Origin: Pseudomonas nitroreducens NBRC 12694
GTDB lineage: Bacteria > Pseudomonadota > Gammaproteobacteria > Pseudomonadales > Pseudomonadaceae
Direction of reading: 5' to 3'
Length of the DNA stretch: 64,000 bases
Assembly (NCBI RefSeq): GCF_002091755.1
Contig: NZ_BDAI01000001.1
Location: 1,116,001-1,180,000, forward strand
Shown one piece after another: positions 28,920 to 35,635 of the stretch; position 1 is the first letter of the stretch; each line of letters begins with the position of its first letter. Under the pieces are notes generated by a model. The model was not told where the DNA came from. It was given only the letters and a program-made list of their open reading frames with translations, and ran no database searches. Both the position numbers and the translations under genes were made by a program.

Positions 28920-29012
28920 ACTGGGTTATCCGACGTGTTACAGGGTCGTCGGCCGCGCCTTCGGCCTACCGCTCGTGCCTGGCGCTCCCGGCCGGCGGCG
29001 CGGCTCGCCGAC
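28920..29012. other. GC-rich hairpin region, candidate phage origin
   Basis: Between the 36-aa gene and the initiator is a stretch dense in short inverted repeats (GGCCGCGCCTTCGGCC and CCGGCCGGCGGCGCGGC). Filamentous phages place replication origins and packaging hairpins in such intergenic segments. No gene is seen. Confidence 0.4.
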
Positions 29013-29123
29013 TCAAAACGGAAACGCCGCCACCGGCTGCATCACCTGCAGGGCGGTCAGAAATCCGAGCGCATAGGCGAGTGCGAGCAGCCCTAGGGCG
29101 TTGATCAGGCCATGCAGGGTCAT
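29013..29123 (-). CDS. 36-aa hydrophobic microprotein (prophage)
   Basis: Frame MTLHGLINALGLLALAYALG then FLTALQVMQPVAAFPF. One membrane helix spans about residues 6-26. The ATG overlaps the Zot TGA in ATGA, which supports translation. Size and hydrophobicity fit a minor coat or assembly peptide, but the function is unknown. Confidence 0.65.
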   Translation of the reverse strand: MTLHGLINALGLLALAYALGFLTALQVMQPVAAFPF

Positions 29124-30415
29124 TGGGTCCTCCAGGGGCGGGCGGGGTATTCGGAGTCAGGGACGATGGTCAGCGTTGGCCCTGCGGGCGCTGCTGGGGC
29201 GACTGCGACTTCTACGGATGGTGTTGCGGGCGTCTGCGCCGGCTTGGGGAAGGCTCCAGCGCACACCACCGTCTCGTGGTAGCTCTGGTAGAACAGCTCG
29301 GCAACGCACTCGGAGCGGGGCCGCACGCGGTAGCCGGATTCGCTCAGCTGCTGCGAGTTGAGCATCAGCCGTCGCCCTTCTGGGTCGATGATGGCGAACA
29401 GGTAGACCGTGCCCTTCTTGCCGAACTGCTCGCCTTGCTTGTCGCCCTTCACCACGCCGGCCACGACGATCTGCCGGCCCGCGAAGGGATGCTCAGCTAG
29501 TGGAAGAGTCGAAACACTTGGTTGGCCAAGTACAGAACTAGTAGGAAGAGTGCTACGCGCAGCAGCAGGCGTTGGAGCAGGTACAGCAGCCCCTTGAGGA
29601 TGAGGCGCACTAGCTGGCTGAGGATGGGCAGGATCAGTTCCTTGCTGAGCGCCACCACCGATGACCTTGAGAGGTCCCATATAGCTGACAAAGCCAATAG
29701 TGCCGGCCAGCAGTGCCAGTAGAAGAACCAACTTAGGCGACCGGAAGAGACTCTTGCCGGCCTTGGTGTCCTGGGTCTTTCCGGTGGCGGTGGACTGGTA
29801 GAGGGCGAAGGTCTGCTTTCGGATTCGCTTGTATTCGACGATGGTGCCGTCAGCGGGTGGTCGGTTGAGCTGGGCGTCATGCTGGGCCTCCTTGTACCGG
29901 CCGGGGATACCGATGACCGCGAGGTTGGAGTGTTTGTAGGCCATCTCGCAGGTCATGCGGATGTCGTCGCGGATGTAGCTGATGTTCGGGGTGGTCAGGA
30001 CGATGTCCCAGTTGAAGTGCCGGTGCCGGGTCCAGGCATCCAGCCAGCCCATGGGCCGATCCGCTTCATGGGCCGCCTCGGGGCCGCCGGGGTAGTCGAA
30101 TTTCTCCAGGTCCTTTTCACGCCAGGATTTGGGGAACAAGAGTTGGGTTTCATCAAAGATCAGGAACGCGCCCCGCGGCGCCCACTGAAACCACGTGCGC
30201 ATCTTGTCGAGGTCGGCCAGCGATTCGAGATCGAGGTTGATGATCTGCGCGGAGTTGGGCAGCTGCGGGAAGACGCTGTAGGCGCGCTCCAGGGTGAAGC
30301 CACGGACGTTGGTGATGATGACGCGGCCATCCTTGAGGGCCGGGACGGCATCGTCTTGGATCGCACCGGAAGTTTTGTAGGAGCCGTTGGGGCCGTGGTG
30401 AATCTTGATCGACAT
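29120..30415 (-). CDS. Zot-like assembly ATPase (pI homologue)
   Basis: 431-aa morphogenesis protein that extrudes filamentous virions through the inner membrane. Walker A GPNGSYKT (8-15), Walker B GAFLIFDE (82-89), and a single membrane helix near 228-245 place the ATPase in the cytoplasm and a proline-rich C-terminal part in the periplasm. The length matches Pf1/Pf4 Zot. It is preceded by the pVI-like gene, with 7 bases between. Confidence 0.94.
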   Translation of the reverse strand: MSIKIHHGPNGSYKTSGAIQDDAVPALKDGRVIITNVRGFTLERAYSVFPQLPNSAQIINLDLESLADLDKMRTWFQWAPRGAFLIFDETQLLFPKSWREKDLEKFDYPGGPEAAHEADRPMGWLDAWTRHRHFNWDIVLTTPNISYIRDDIRMTCEMAYKHSNLAVIGIPGRYKEAQHDAQLNRPPADGTIVEYKRIRKQTFALYQSTATGKTQDTKAGKSLFRSPKLVLLLALLAGTIGFVSYMGPLKVIGGGAQQGTDPAHPQPASAPHPQGAAVPAPTPAAARSTLPTSSVLGQPSVSTLPLAEHPFAGRQIVVAGVVKGDKQGEQFGKKGTVYLFAIIDPEGRRLMLNSQQLSESGYRVRPRSECVAELFYQSYHETVVCAGAFPKPAQTPATPSVEVAVAPAAPAGPTLTIVPDSEYPARPWRTQ

Positions 30416-30422
30416 GATTCAC

Positions 30423-30779
30423 TCACCTCCCAATGAAGGGCACAAAGCGCATACAGAAGCGTGTGGCCAGGGCGGAGAACAGGATGTTGAGGGCCTGCGG
30501 CACGCCGAGAAATTGCAGCGCGGCAGCCAGCGGGGCGGGCAACGTGGCGTACATGGAGCGCACCATGTTGGAGACGCCGAGGCTGTCGATCAGCTCGCGG
30601 GCGACGGTGTAGCTGACATCGAGCAGGAACAGGAAACCCTGGAGCGCGCTGTACATCGCCCACTTGGTGGCAACGACGAAGCCGTCCTTGATGAAGTCGT
30701 AGATGCCTTGGGTCATGAACTCCCAGATCCATTGGAAGAACAGGATGATCTGGTCGAAAGAGCTGGATAGCCATTCCAT
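30423..30779 (-). CDS. DUF2523-type minor coat protein (pVI-like)
   Basis: 118 aa, strongly hydrophobic with about three helices (FDQIILFFQWIWEFM, ALQGFLFLLDVSYTV, PQALNILFSALATRF). Position between pIII and Zot and the size match the Pf1 equivalent. Likely at the virion end with CoaA. It starts 4 bases after the CoaA stop. Confidence 0.85.
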   Translation of the reverse strand: MEWLSSSFDQIILFFQWIWEFMTQGIYDFIKDGFVVATKWAMYSALQGFLFLLDVSYTVARELIDSLGVSNMVRSMYATLPAPLAAALQFLGVPQALNILFSALATRFCMRFVPFIGR

Positions 30780-30783
30780 GAGG

Positions 30784-31971
30784 TCACTCCTTCAAAATGG
30801 CGAACGCGGCCAGCACCGATGCCATGAACATCAGCGCGTAGCGCAGGTAGGAGAGTTTTTCTTCGTAGGCGGTGAAGCAGAGGCTGACGCTCTTCTTCCA
30901 CACGGTGAAGGTGTCGCAGGGGAGCTTGCCGCCGCCCTCGCCCAGGTTCAGGTCAAACACGCCTCTGAGCTGATCAGCGTTGGTTTTGATCTTGTCGCGG
31001 AAGGTGTCTTTGGCTTCTTCGACTTTGGCGTCCCACTCTTTGAGTGCTTCGTCCCAACTGCCCTGCTTGGGCTGCTCCAGTTCCTCCGTGGGGCCGTCGC
31101 CGCCATCGGAGCCGTCATCACCGCCACCGCCGCCGGTATTGCCGCCGTCGCCGCCACCCTCACCACTGCCCGTACCAGGATTGGTGCCGCCATCGCTGCC
31201 GCCGCCGTTGTTTCCGCCACCGTTGTTGCCCCCGCCCGAACCGCTACCGCTGTTGTTGTTTTCAGCGGGGCCGCCCGGTGTGGCGACACAGGTGGTGCCT
31301 GACCACGAGTAGCCGGGAAAGCAACGATGGTCGGGATCGACATCCGGCGGGGTCTGTTGCGCATTGGTGCAGCCGATGTAGCCGTTCACCGTTTTCACGC
31401 AATCGAACTTCTTGGCAAGGTCATCCAGATAGTCCTGTAGCGACTTCTCCGGATCGGTGCCGTCGGCGTTATCCGAGGGATCGTCATTGCCGCTGGGCGA
31501 CATGTCGAATTCGCACTGCGTGGCGGTGCAGTTCTGCGGCTCGCCCGGCTCGTAAATGCAGTGATCCTTGATCTCCGGATCAACCGGGATTACGGCCTGC
31601 CCATCGACGAAGGAGAACTGGACAATCTTGGTGTAGGGATCGCGGGTCTTGCAGTCATCGTCGCTAGGTGCCGGAGGATCATCACAGGCACCTGTCGCGG
31701 AGTTATAAACCTTCGGCGCAACACACTCCGTTCCATACCTGTACGTCGAGCTGTACAAGTAATCCCGATCATCATTTTCGCCGTAGCGATAGACACACTG
31801 AGCACTCCTGCCATTAGCACTCATATCAACCCGCTTAAATCTTGGGTAGATGGCAGTGCAAGCCGCAACAGCAGAAGGCCATTGCCCAGAGCGCCCCGAG
31901 ACAGTCCAGTAATAATCAGCGGACGCGGAGAAAGACAAAAAGAGCAGCACAATAAGAAATATATGCCGCAT
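30784..31971 (-). CDS. Adsorption minor coat protein (CoaA / pIII-like)
   Basis: 395 aa. Signal peptide residues 1-18 (ends SFSASA), two Cys-rich N-terminal domains to about residue 235 (at least 11 Cys), a Gly/Asn/Ser/Asp-rich linker at 238-293, a C-terminal domain with two Cys, and a membrane anchor at 374-392. This architecture is that of filamentous phage receptor-binding pIII. The ATG at 31971 has an SD-like GGAGATAGG upstream; a longer frame reads through the terminator and coaB and is rejected. The N-terminal domains define pilus or host range. Confidence 0.88.
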   Translation of the reverse strand: MRHIFLIVLLFLSFSASADYYWTVSGRSGQWPSAVAACTAIYPRFKRVDMSANGRSAQCVYRYGENDDRDYLYSSTYRYGTECVAPKVYNSATGACDDPPAPSDDDCKTRDPYTKIVQFSFVDGQAVIPVDPEIKDHCIYEPGEPQNCTATQCEFDMSPSGNDDPSDNADGTDPEKSLQDYLDDLAKKFDCVKTVNGYIGCTNAQQTPPDVDPDHRCFPGYSWSGTTCVATPGGPAENNNSGSGSGGGNNGGGNNGGGSDGGTNPGTGSGEGGGDGGNTGGGGGDDGSDGGDGPTEELEQPKQGSWDEALKEWDAKVEEAKDTFRDKIKTNADQLRGVFDLNLGEGGGKLPCDTFTVWKKSVSLCFTAYEEKLSYLRYALMFMASVLAAFAILKE

Positions 31972-31986
31972 ATACCTATCTCCATG

Positions 31987-32012
31987 AAAAAAGAACCCCG
32001 CCGAAGCGGGGT
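31987..32012 (-). terminator. Rho-independent terminator between coat genes and pIII gene
   Basis: On the minus strand ACCCCGC-TTCG-GCGGGGT is followed by TTCTTTTTT. Position just after the small coat genes suggests attenuation that keeps major coat mRNA abundant over pIII, as known in Ff phages. Confidence 0.9.
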
Positions 32013-32036
32013 CCAGGTTCGGCACTTGCAGTGCAG

Positions 32037-32114
32037 TCAGAAGAATTCGCCGCAGCGGTACCCGGTGATGAAGGCGCCGGCGAAGAACGCCCCCAACCAC
32101 ACCGACCAGAGCAC
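32037..32114 (-). CDS. 25-aa hydrophobic microprotein directly after coaB
   Basis: A GTG codon immediately follows the coaB TAA. The frame reads VLWSVWLGAFFAGAFITGYR then CGEFF and stops before the terminator. One helix with a basic/Cys end. Pf1 is known to have very short frames next to the coat gene; this is a likely minor coat (pVII/pIX-like) peptide, but start and expression are unproven. Confidence 0.55.
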   Translation of the reverse strand: MLWSVWLGAFFAGAFITGYRCGEFF

Positions 32115-32366
32115 TTACGCCTTGCGCAGCATGCTGTAGATCAGGCCGGCGACCGCGAGGATGACCAGGGCACCGACGATGTAGCCGCCGATGTTGGACA
32201 TGTCGCCCTTGCCGTCGGTGATGGCCTGCTCGACCGAGCTGGTGTCGATGACGCTGGCGGCCCACACCGGCATCGAGGAGGCAGCGGTGACGGTGCCCGC
32301 GATGCAGACGTTTCGGAACGAGCGGATCGGGTTGAACTTGGCGATCTGTTGTTTCATGCCTTTCAT
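32115..32366 (-). CDS. coaB: Major coat protein CoaB (pVIII)
   Basis: 83-aa precursor. The leader MKGMKQQIAKFNPIRSFRNV.. ends at PVWA; the mature part begins ASVIDTSSVEQAITDGKGD and continues IGGYIVGALVILAVAGLIYS to MLRKA. From memory the Pf1 coat protein has VIDTSAVESAITDGQGDM and an identical last 27 residues. Cleavage after VWA would give 47 residues, one more than the 46 of Pf1. It forms the helical virion sheath. Confidence 0.96.
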   Translation of the reverse strand: MKGMKQQIAKFNPIRSFRNVCIAGTVTAASSMPVWAASVIDTSSVEQAITDGKGDMSNIGGYIVGALVILAVAGLIYSMLRKA

Positions 32367-32379
32367 GGGTATTTCCTCT

Positions 32380-32631
32380 CTACTTGGCTTTACGAAGAAG
32401 TGACGCGACCCAGCCAGTTAAAAGCCCCGTCACGAATGCCCCGAGAACGCCCGCAGCACCGATGCTGAAGGCCTCCAGGGAGAACCCGCCGTTGACCAGG
32501 ATTTCAATTGCTCCAGCGGCCTCGGGCGGAATCAGATAGGCCTGTTGCCATTCGATCTGCTGGCAGCGCATGAGGCCGCCCGCCGTGGACGCCCAGCTGG
32601 TGCAGACCTGAACGGCGACCACGCCTGACAT
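32380..32631 (-). CDS. Small prophage membrane protein
   Basis: 83 aa. N-terminal part with two Cys (VQVCTSW, MRCQQIEW) and a C-terminal helix SIGAAGVLGAFVTGLLTGWV ending in a basic tail (LRKAK) like CoaB. It lies 13 bases upstream of coaB and just after another membrane protein gene. It may be a minor coat protein; the function is not established. Confidence 0.8.
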   Translation of the reverse strand: MSGVVAVQVCTSWASTAGGLMRCQQIEWQQAYLIPPEAAGAIEILVNGGFSLEAFSIGAAGVLGAFVTGLLTGWVASLLRKAK

Positions 32632-32632
32632 G

Positions 32633-32854
32633 TCAGCGGGCCTCCTTGCGTGGCTGGTCGCACCAGCCCCAGAAGGAGCGCAGGACGAACCACCACAGGG
32701 CGAAGAAGGCGAACGCAGCCGCGACCACAGCGATCACGGAATCCAGCGGGTAGGGTTCGAGGAATTCGCGCACCGCACGCACGGCAGGCGATACGGCGCA
32801 AAGGATTGCCACGTACAACACCCAGCCGAAGGCGAAACGGAGCGGCGCTTTCAT
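32633..32854 (-). CDS. Small prophage membrane protein
   Basis: 73 aa with two helices (FGWVLYVAILCAVSPAV and VIAVVAAAFAFFALWWFVL). Located between the ssDNA-binding protein gene and the next small membrane gene, as in Pf1. Start has no clear alternative. Function unknown. Confidence 0.78.
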   Translation of the reverse strand: MKAPLRFAFGWVLYVAILCAVSPAVRAVREFLEPYPLDSVIAVVAAAFAFFALWWFVLRSFWGWCDQPRKEAR

Positions 32855-32870
32855 CTACCTACCCTCGCCG

Positions 32871-33305
32871 TCAGGACTTGCTGCTGTCGGAGGGTTTCTC
32901 AGCGGCAGGCTTCTCGCTGGCCGGCTGCTGAGTTGGGCGCTGGGCTTGTGCCTGGGGTTGCAGTTGGCGGCTCGGTGCGGGGGTGTGCACGTCCTTGCCG
33001 GTGGCGAGCAGTTCGGTCAGTACCTGGGTGTTCTTGGTGTTGCCGAAGCGGTCTTTGGTCGGGCGCACCACGGTGGCGAACTTGCACAGCACCGGGGAGC
33101 CTTCGAAGACGATGGCATCGAGAAGGGTCGGCTCAATGTCGTACTGGGTGATTTCGAAGCCCTTGGCGTTGCCGCGAGCACCTTCTGGGATAGGGGAAAT
33201 GGCCTGCACGCTGGCGAAGACTTCGCCGGAGGCTTTCGAGGTGAAGGTGTCAGTCTGGATGACCCACAGTTCAACGACACCGCCAGTGGTTGCAAACATG
33301 TTCAT
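32871..33305 (-). CDS. Phage single-stranded DNA-binding protein (Pf1 gene V type)
   Basis: 144 aa, the length I recall for Pf1. The start MNMFATTGGVVELWV follows an AAAGGAG SD. SPIPEGARGNAKGFEI and DAIVFEGSPVLCKFATVVRP fit the Pf1 helix-destabilising protein. The C-terminus from residue 110 is Gln/Pro/Lys-rich and flexible. It coats progeny plus strands before CoaB exchange. Confidence 0.94.
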   Translation of the reverse strand: MNMFATTGGVVELWVIQTDTFTSKASGEVFASVQAISPIPEGARGNAKGFEITQYDIEPTLLDAIVFEGSPVLCKFATVVRPTKDRFGNTKNTQVLTELLATGKDVHTPAPSRQLQPQAQAQRPTQQPASEKPAAEKPSDSSKS

Positions 33306-33642
33306 TGGTAGTTCTCCTTTTGCCTTTTTTAGGCATGAGTTGGCCCGCAACCTGATTAGGCTGTTCGCATCAAATGGCGGGAATTACTGCCTTGCCGAAT
33401 TATTCAAACATCTATTTCTACTGAAATTTCATACATCAATTAATTTCAGATAGATACTTTCAAACTGGATACTGTTGGATAGGACACGACTCTATTTTTA
33501 TGCCAACTTTCAATACATAAGAAAGTTTGATGTTCTTAAGAGAAACGTCGTAAGGACTCTGCCCTTACCATCCCGCTCTCGCCGCCGAGGGCTCAGGAGC
33601 GCGGGGCGGTGGTGCTGCCCCTCACTCCCGCGCGGAGGCTAT
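33306..33642. other. Noncoding AT-rich then GC-rich stretch upstream of the ssDNA-binding gene
   Basis: No convincing gene on either strand. Contains the imperfect inverted repeat at 33410-33428 / 33442-33455 and AACTTTC...GAAAGTT at 33505-33527, and the short GCCTTTTTTAGGC hairpin near 33320. Probably promoter of the virion gene block and perhaps a complementary-strand origin. Confidence 0.45.
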
Positions 33643-33849
33643 TCAGGGAGGGGGACGGTCAAGGGTGCGCTTCGCCCGGCGCTCCGTTTGACCGAACGGG
33701 AAAGCGCGTTCGGACAAGCCGGTGCGGCGGCCCTGGACCTGATTGGCCCAGGTGGGGATGGTGTGGCGAGCGTGGTAGCGGCCAATCACTGCACCAACCA
33801 TCAGCAGGACGAGCCAGAAGATCAGGTGCGGGAGTGGGTTAGAGACCAT
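33643..33849 (-). CDS. Small prophage protein with N-terminal membrane helix
   Basis: 68 aa. A helix covers PHLIFWLVLLMVGAVIG and is followed by a basic tail (RAKRTLDRPPP). An excellent SD GGAGGG precedes the ATG. It starts 3 bases after the upstream Cys-rich gene. Function unknown; the position matches small early genes of Pf phages. Confidence 0.7.
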   Translation of the reverse strand: MVSNPLPHLIFWLVLLMVGAVIGRYHARHTIPTWANQVQGRRTGLSERAFPFGQTERRAKRTLDRPPP

Positions 33850-34450
33850 GGCTCAACCCTCCAGCTCGAAGGGGGCGCGCACGGGGACGAAGGGAGTCGG
33901 CCTGCCGCTGTCGTAGATAACGTGCCAGTACTTCGGGGGACGGAGCGCGGGCATGTGTTTCGCGCAAGTAGAACCCCGTTCCACCCGGTACGTCGAGTGG
34001 ATCGAGCGCCACACTCCCGCGACCTTGGCCATCGTGGTAACGACCGTGAAGACTCGCGTAGGGCGGCACTCGGTACAGGGTATGCACTGGGAGGGATCGG
34101 GCTTCGCCAGTTCGCGACGGGACCAGCAGACAGAGCAGTCGCAATCCGGGGCGTGAGGTTGACGAACGTACTTCGACAGCATCGGAAGTCACCTCGCGAT
34201 CAGAAGGCAGACGCGGATGAATCACAGCGAGAGAGAGCAGGCACCGCATAGAAGGAAGAACGTCATCATCGCGGTTGGCTTCGACGGTCAAACGTGCGGA
34301 GGCAAGCTCCATCCGTCCTTCTTCATGGAATCGGCGCGCTGCATCTGCAAAGCCATCGGCCACTGCCTTGCGCATCAGCCGGAACGACATGCGCGCAGCG
34401 GCGAGTTTTTCTCGTACACGCTGAGCGCTGAGAGGAGAAAGAAGGCTCAT
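33839..34450 (-). CDS. Early prophage protein, open frame overlapping the Cys-rich gene
   Basis: Starts MSLLSPLSAQRVREKLAAAR with a strong AGGAGGG SD and an ATGA overlap with the upstream excisionase-like gene. The first 90 residues are a plausible protein with a helical basic region (FRLMRKAVADGFADAARRFH). From about residue 90 the frame passes through the Cys-rich gene without a stop and becomes Arg/Leu-rich, so the real C-terminus may differ (frameshift) or the two genes truly overlap. 203 aa if read in one phase. Confidence 0.5.
   Translation of the reverse strand: MSLLSPLSAQRVREKLAAARMSFRLMRKAVADGFADAARRFHEEGRMELASARLTVEANRDDDVLPSMRCLLSLAVIHPRLPSDREVTSDAVEVRSSTSRPGLRLLCLLVPSRTGEARSLPVHTLYRVPPYASLHGRYHDGQGRGSVALDPLDVPGGTGFYLRETHARAPSPEVLARYLRQRQADSLRPRARPLRAGGLSHGL
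33853..34182 (-). CDS. Cys-rich small prophage protein
   Basis: 109 aa with CDCSVC (14-19), CIPCTEC (33-39) and one more Cys near 73, suggesting a zinc-binding fold. The ATG has a GAGGTGA SD. It lies wholly inside the open frame of the preceding gene (33839-34450) in another phase. Function unknown. Confidence 0.65.
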   Translation of the reverse strand: MLSKYVRQPHAPDCDCSVCWSRRELAKPDPSQCIPCTECRPTRVFTVVTTMAKVAGVWRSIHSTYRVERGSTCAKHMPALRPPKYWHVIYDSGRPTPFVPVRAPFELEG

Positions 34451-34671
34451 CAGAGGCCCTCCTGTTCCAGCAGATGACGATTCAACAGCGCCACATTCAC
34501 CATGACGTGAGTTCCGATCTTGTAGCGCGGGATATACCCGCTCCTGATCCAGCCCCACACGATTTGCTCGTCGTCCCCCATTCCTATCCACCTCGCAAAT
34601 TCTTTCCAAGGAAGAAGCGGCGGTGCCCCTCTGAGGTCGGCGACTGAAACTTTGACTCCATCCAAATCCAT
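34450..34671 (-). CDS. Excisionase/MerR-like HTH regulator (XisF-type)
   Basis: 73 aa from the ATG at 34671 with AGGAG SD. LLPWKEFARWIGMGDDEQIVWGWI... and RSGYIPRYKIGTHVMVN fit a winged-helix excisionase: a helix-turn-helix followed by the wing PRYKIG. In Pf4 the XisF4 protein promotes excision and activates the replication gene opposite the repressor; this gene is in the same place and the same head-to-head layout. That equivalence is inferred. Confidence 0.75.
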   Translation of the reverse strand: MDLDGVKVSVADLRGAPPLLPWKEFARWIGMGDDEQIVWGWIRSGYIPRYKIGTHVMVNVALLNRHLLEQEGL

Positions 34672-34700
34672 GACCCTACTCCTAGCACTCGACAACAAGG

Positions 34701-34765
34701 GATCACCGTGGTCCACCGGCAGATAAAACCACCGTGGTCCCATTGCTGTCAAGACCACCGTGGTC
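34701..34765. promoter_or_regulatory. Three 13-bp operator palindromes in the lytic/lysogenic switch
   Basis: GATCACCGTGGTC (34701), AACCACCGTGGTC (34727) and GACCACCGTGGTC (34753). Centres lie at 34707, 34733 and 34759, exactly 26 bases apart. The third is a perfect palindrome about the centre base. They sit between the divergent excisionase-like and repressor genes, which makes them probable binding sites of the Arc-like repressor. Confidence 0.8.
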
Positions 34766-34778
34766 CATCATCGCCACC

Positions 34779-35198
34779 ATGAGCAGAGAAGACCCACAAT
34801 TCAAACTTCGAATGCCGCAGTCCTTGCGAGATCAGGCGGAGCAGGCAGCCAAGAGTGCAAGCAGATCGCTAAACGCGGAGCTAGTTGCGCGCTTGGAGGC
34901 AAGCTTTCTCTCGGCCGCAGAACCTGGGGAGTTGATGCGTGCCGAACGGGCAAGGGAGCTCGCTGCAATTGCGCGCGAGGGAGTTCCTGAAGAAATTCGG
35001 AGACGTGTACTAAAAGCGATCAACCGCGCCGTAGAGCTTGGGCACAGTGCGGTAATCGTGGATTTCAAAGACCTCAAGCTCGATGGAATGGCGGAACCCA
35101 TCTTTGAGGAGCTGACACGCAATATCAGCCTCGAACTGACTAGTGCAGGCTACGAGATCGAATGGGACGGAGGGGCGGCACTCTGGATCAACTTCTGA
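34779..35198 (+). CDS. Arc-family ribbon-helix-helix repressor (prophage repressor C)
   Basis: 139 aa from ATG 34779. REDPQFKLRMPQSLRDQAEQ and ASRSLNAELVARLE match the Arc ribbon-helix-helix (residues 5-45): the beta strand QFKLRMP and two helices. The rest (45-139) is probably an oligomerisation part. Divergent from the excisionase-like gene and separated by the three operators. In Pf4 the repressor C maintains lysogeny and superinfection immunity. Confidence 0.88.
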   Translation: MSREDPQFKLRMPQSLRDQAEQAAKSASRSLNAELVARLEASFLSAAEPGELMRAERARELAAIAREGVPEEIRRRVLKAINRAVELGHSAVIVDFKDLKLDGMAEPIFEELTRNISLELTSAGYEIEWDGGAALWINF

Positions 35199-35635
35199 TC
35201 AATCCTGCCCGCCACTAGACATCGCTTTCCGCTCCCGCGACCGTCACAGAGCGATCCTCATTCATCGCACCAAGGTTCCGCCTCTCCACCCGCTCTTCGG
35301 CAAGTCAGGTAAACAGAACGGCTGGCTTTCGGGACAATCTCGTCTTGCCGGGATAACGCTCCTTACCTTTCTATGAGACAAGACGCCTGCGTCAAAGCAA
35401 CCTATTGCTACCAGGTAGCTCTGCGCCGCACGAGGCTCTGGAGATGGGAAATGCTCGCCCCGATAGAAAATCCTTAAAAATCAATAGCTTTATCAAAAGA
35501 CCTCTTCGCTTTACGTCGGCCATCTGCTCTGGCAAATCGAATTTTCATACAGAAAAGTCGGAGAAATCTGACCCAAAGCCCGAAAACAGCGTGTTTACTT
35601 TGGTGTATAGTTAACGCAGTTTTTGTAATCCACCT
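35199..35635. other. Noncoding stretch between repressor and cargo cassette
   Basis: 437 bases, no gene I would support. The last 50 bases are AT-rich (GTTTACTTTGGTGTATAGTT near 35594) and could hold a promoter for the cassette. Confidence 0.4.

Noticed and set aside
31987..32265. N-terminal extension of the pIII gene through the coat gene
   Set aside because: Crosses a strong terminator and the coat gene; a signal peptide begins cleanly at 31971.
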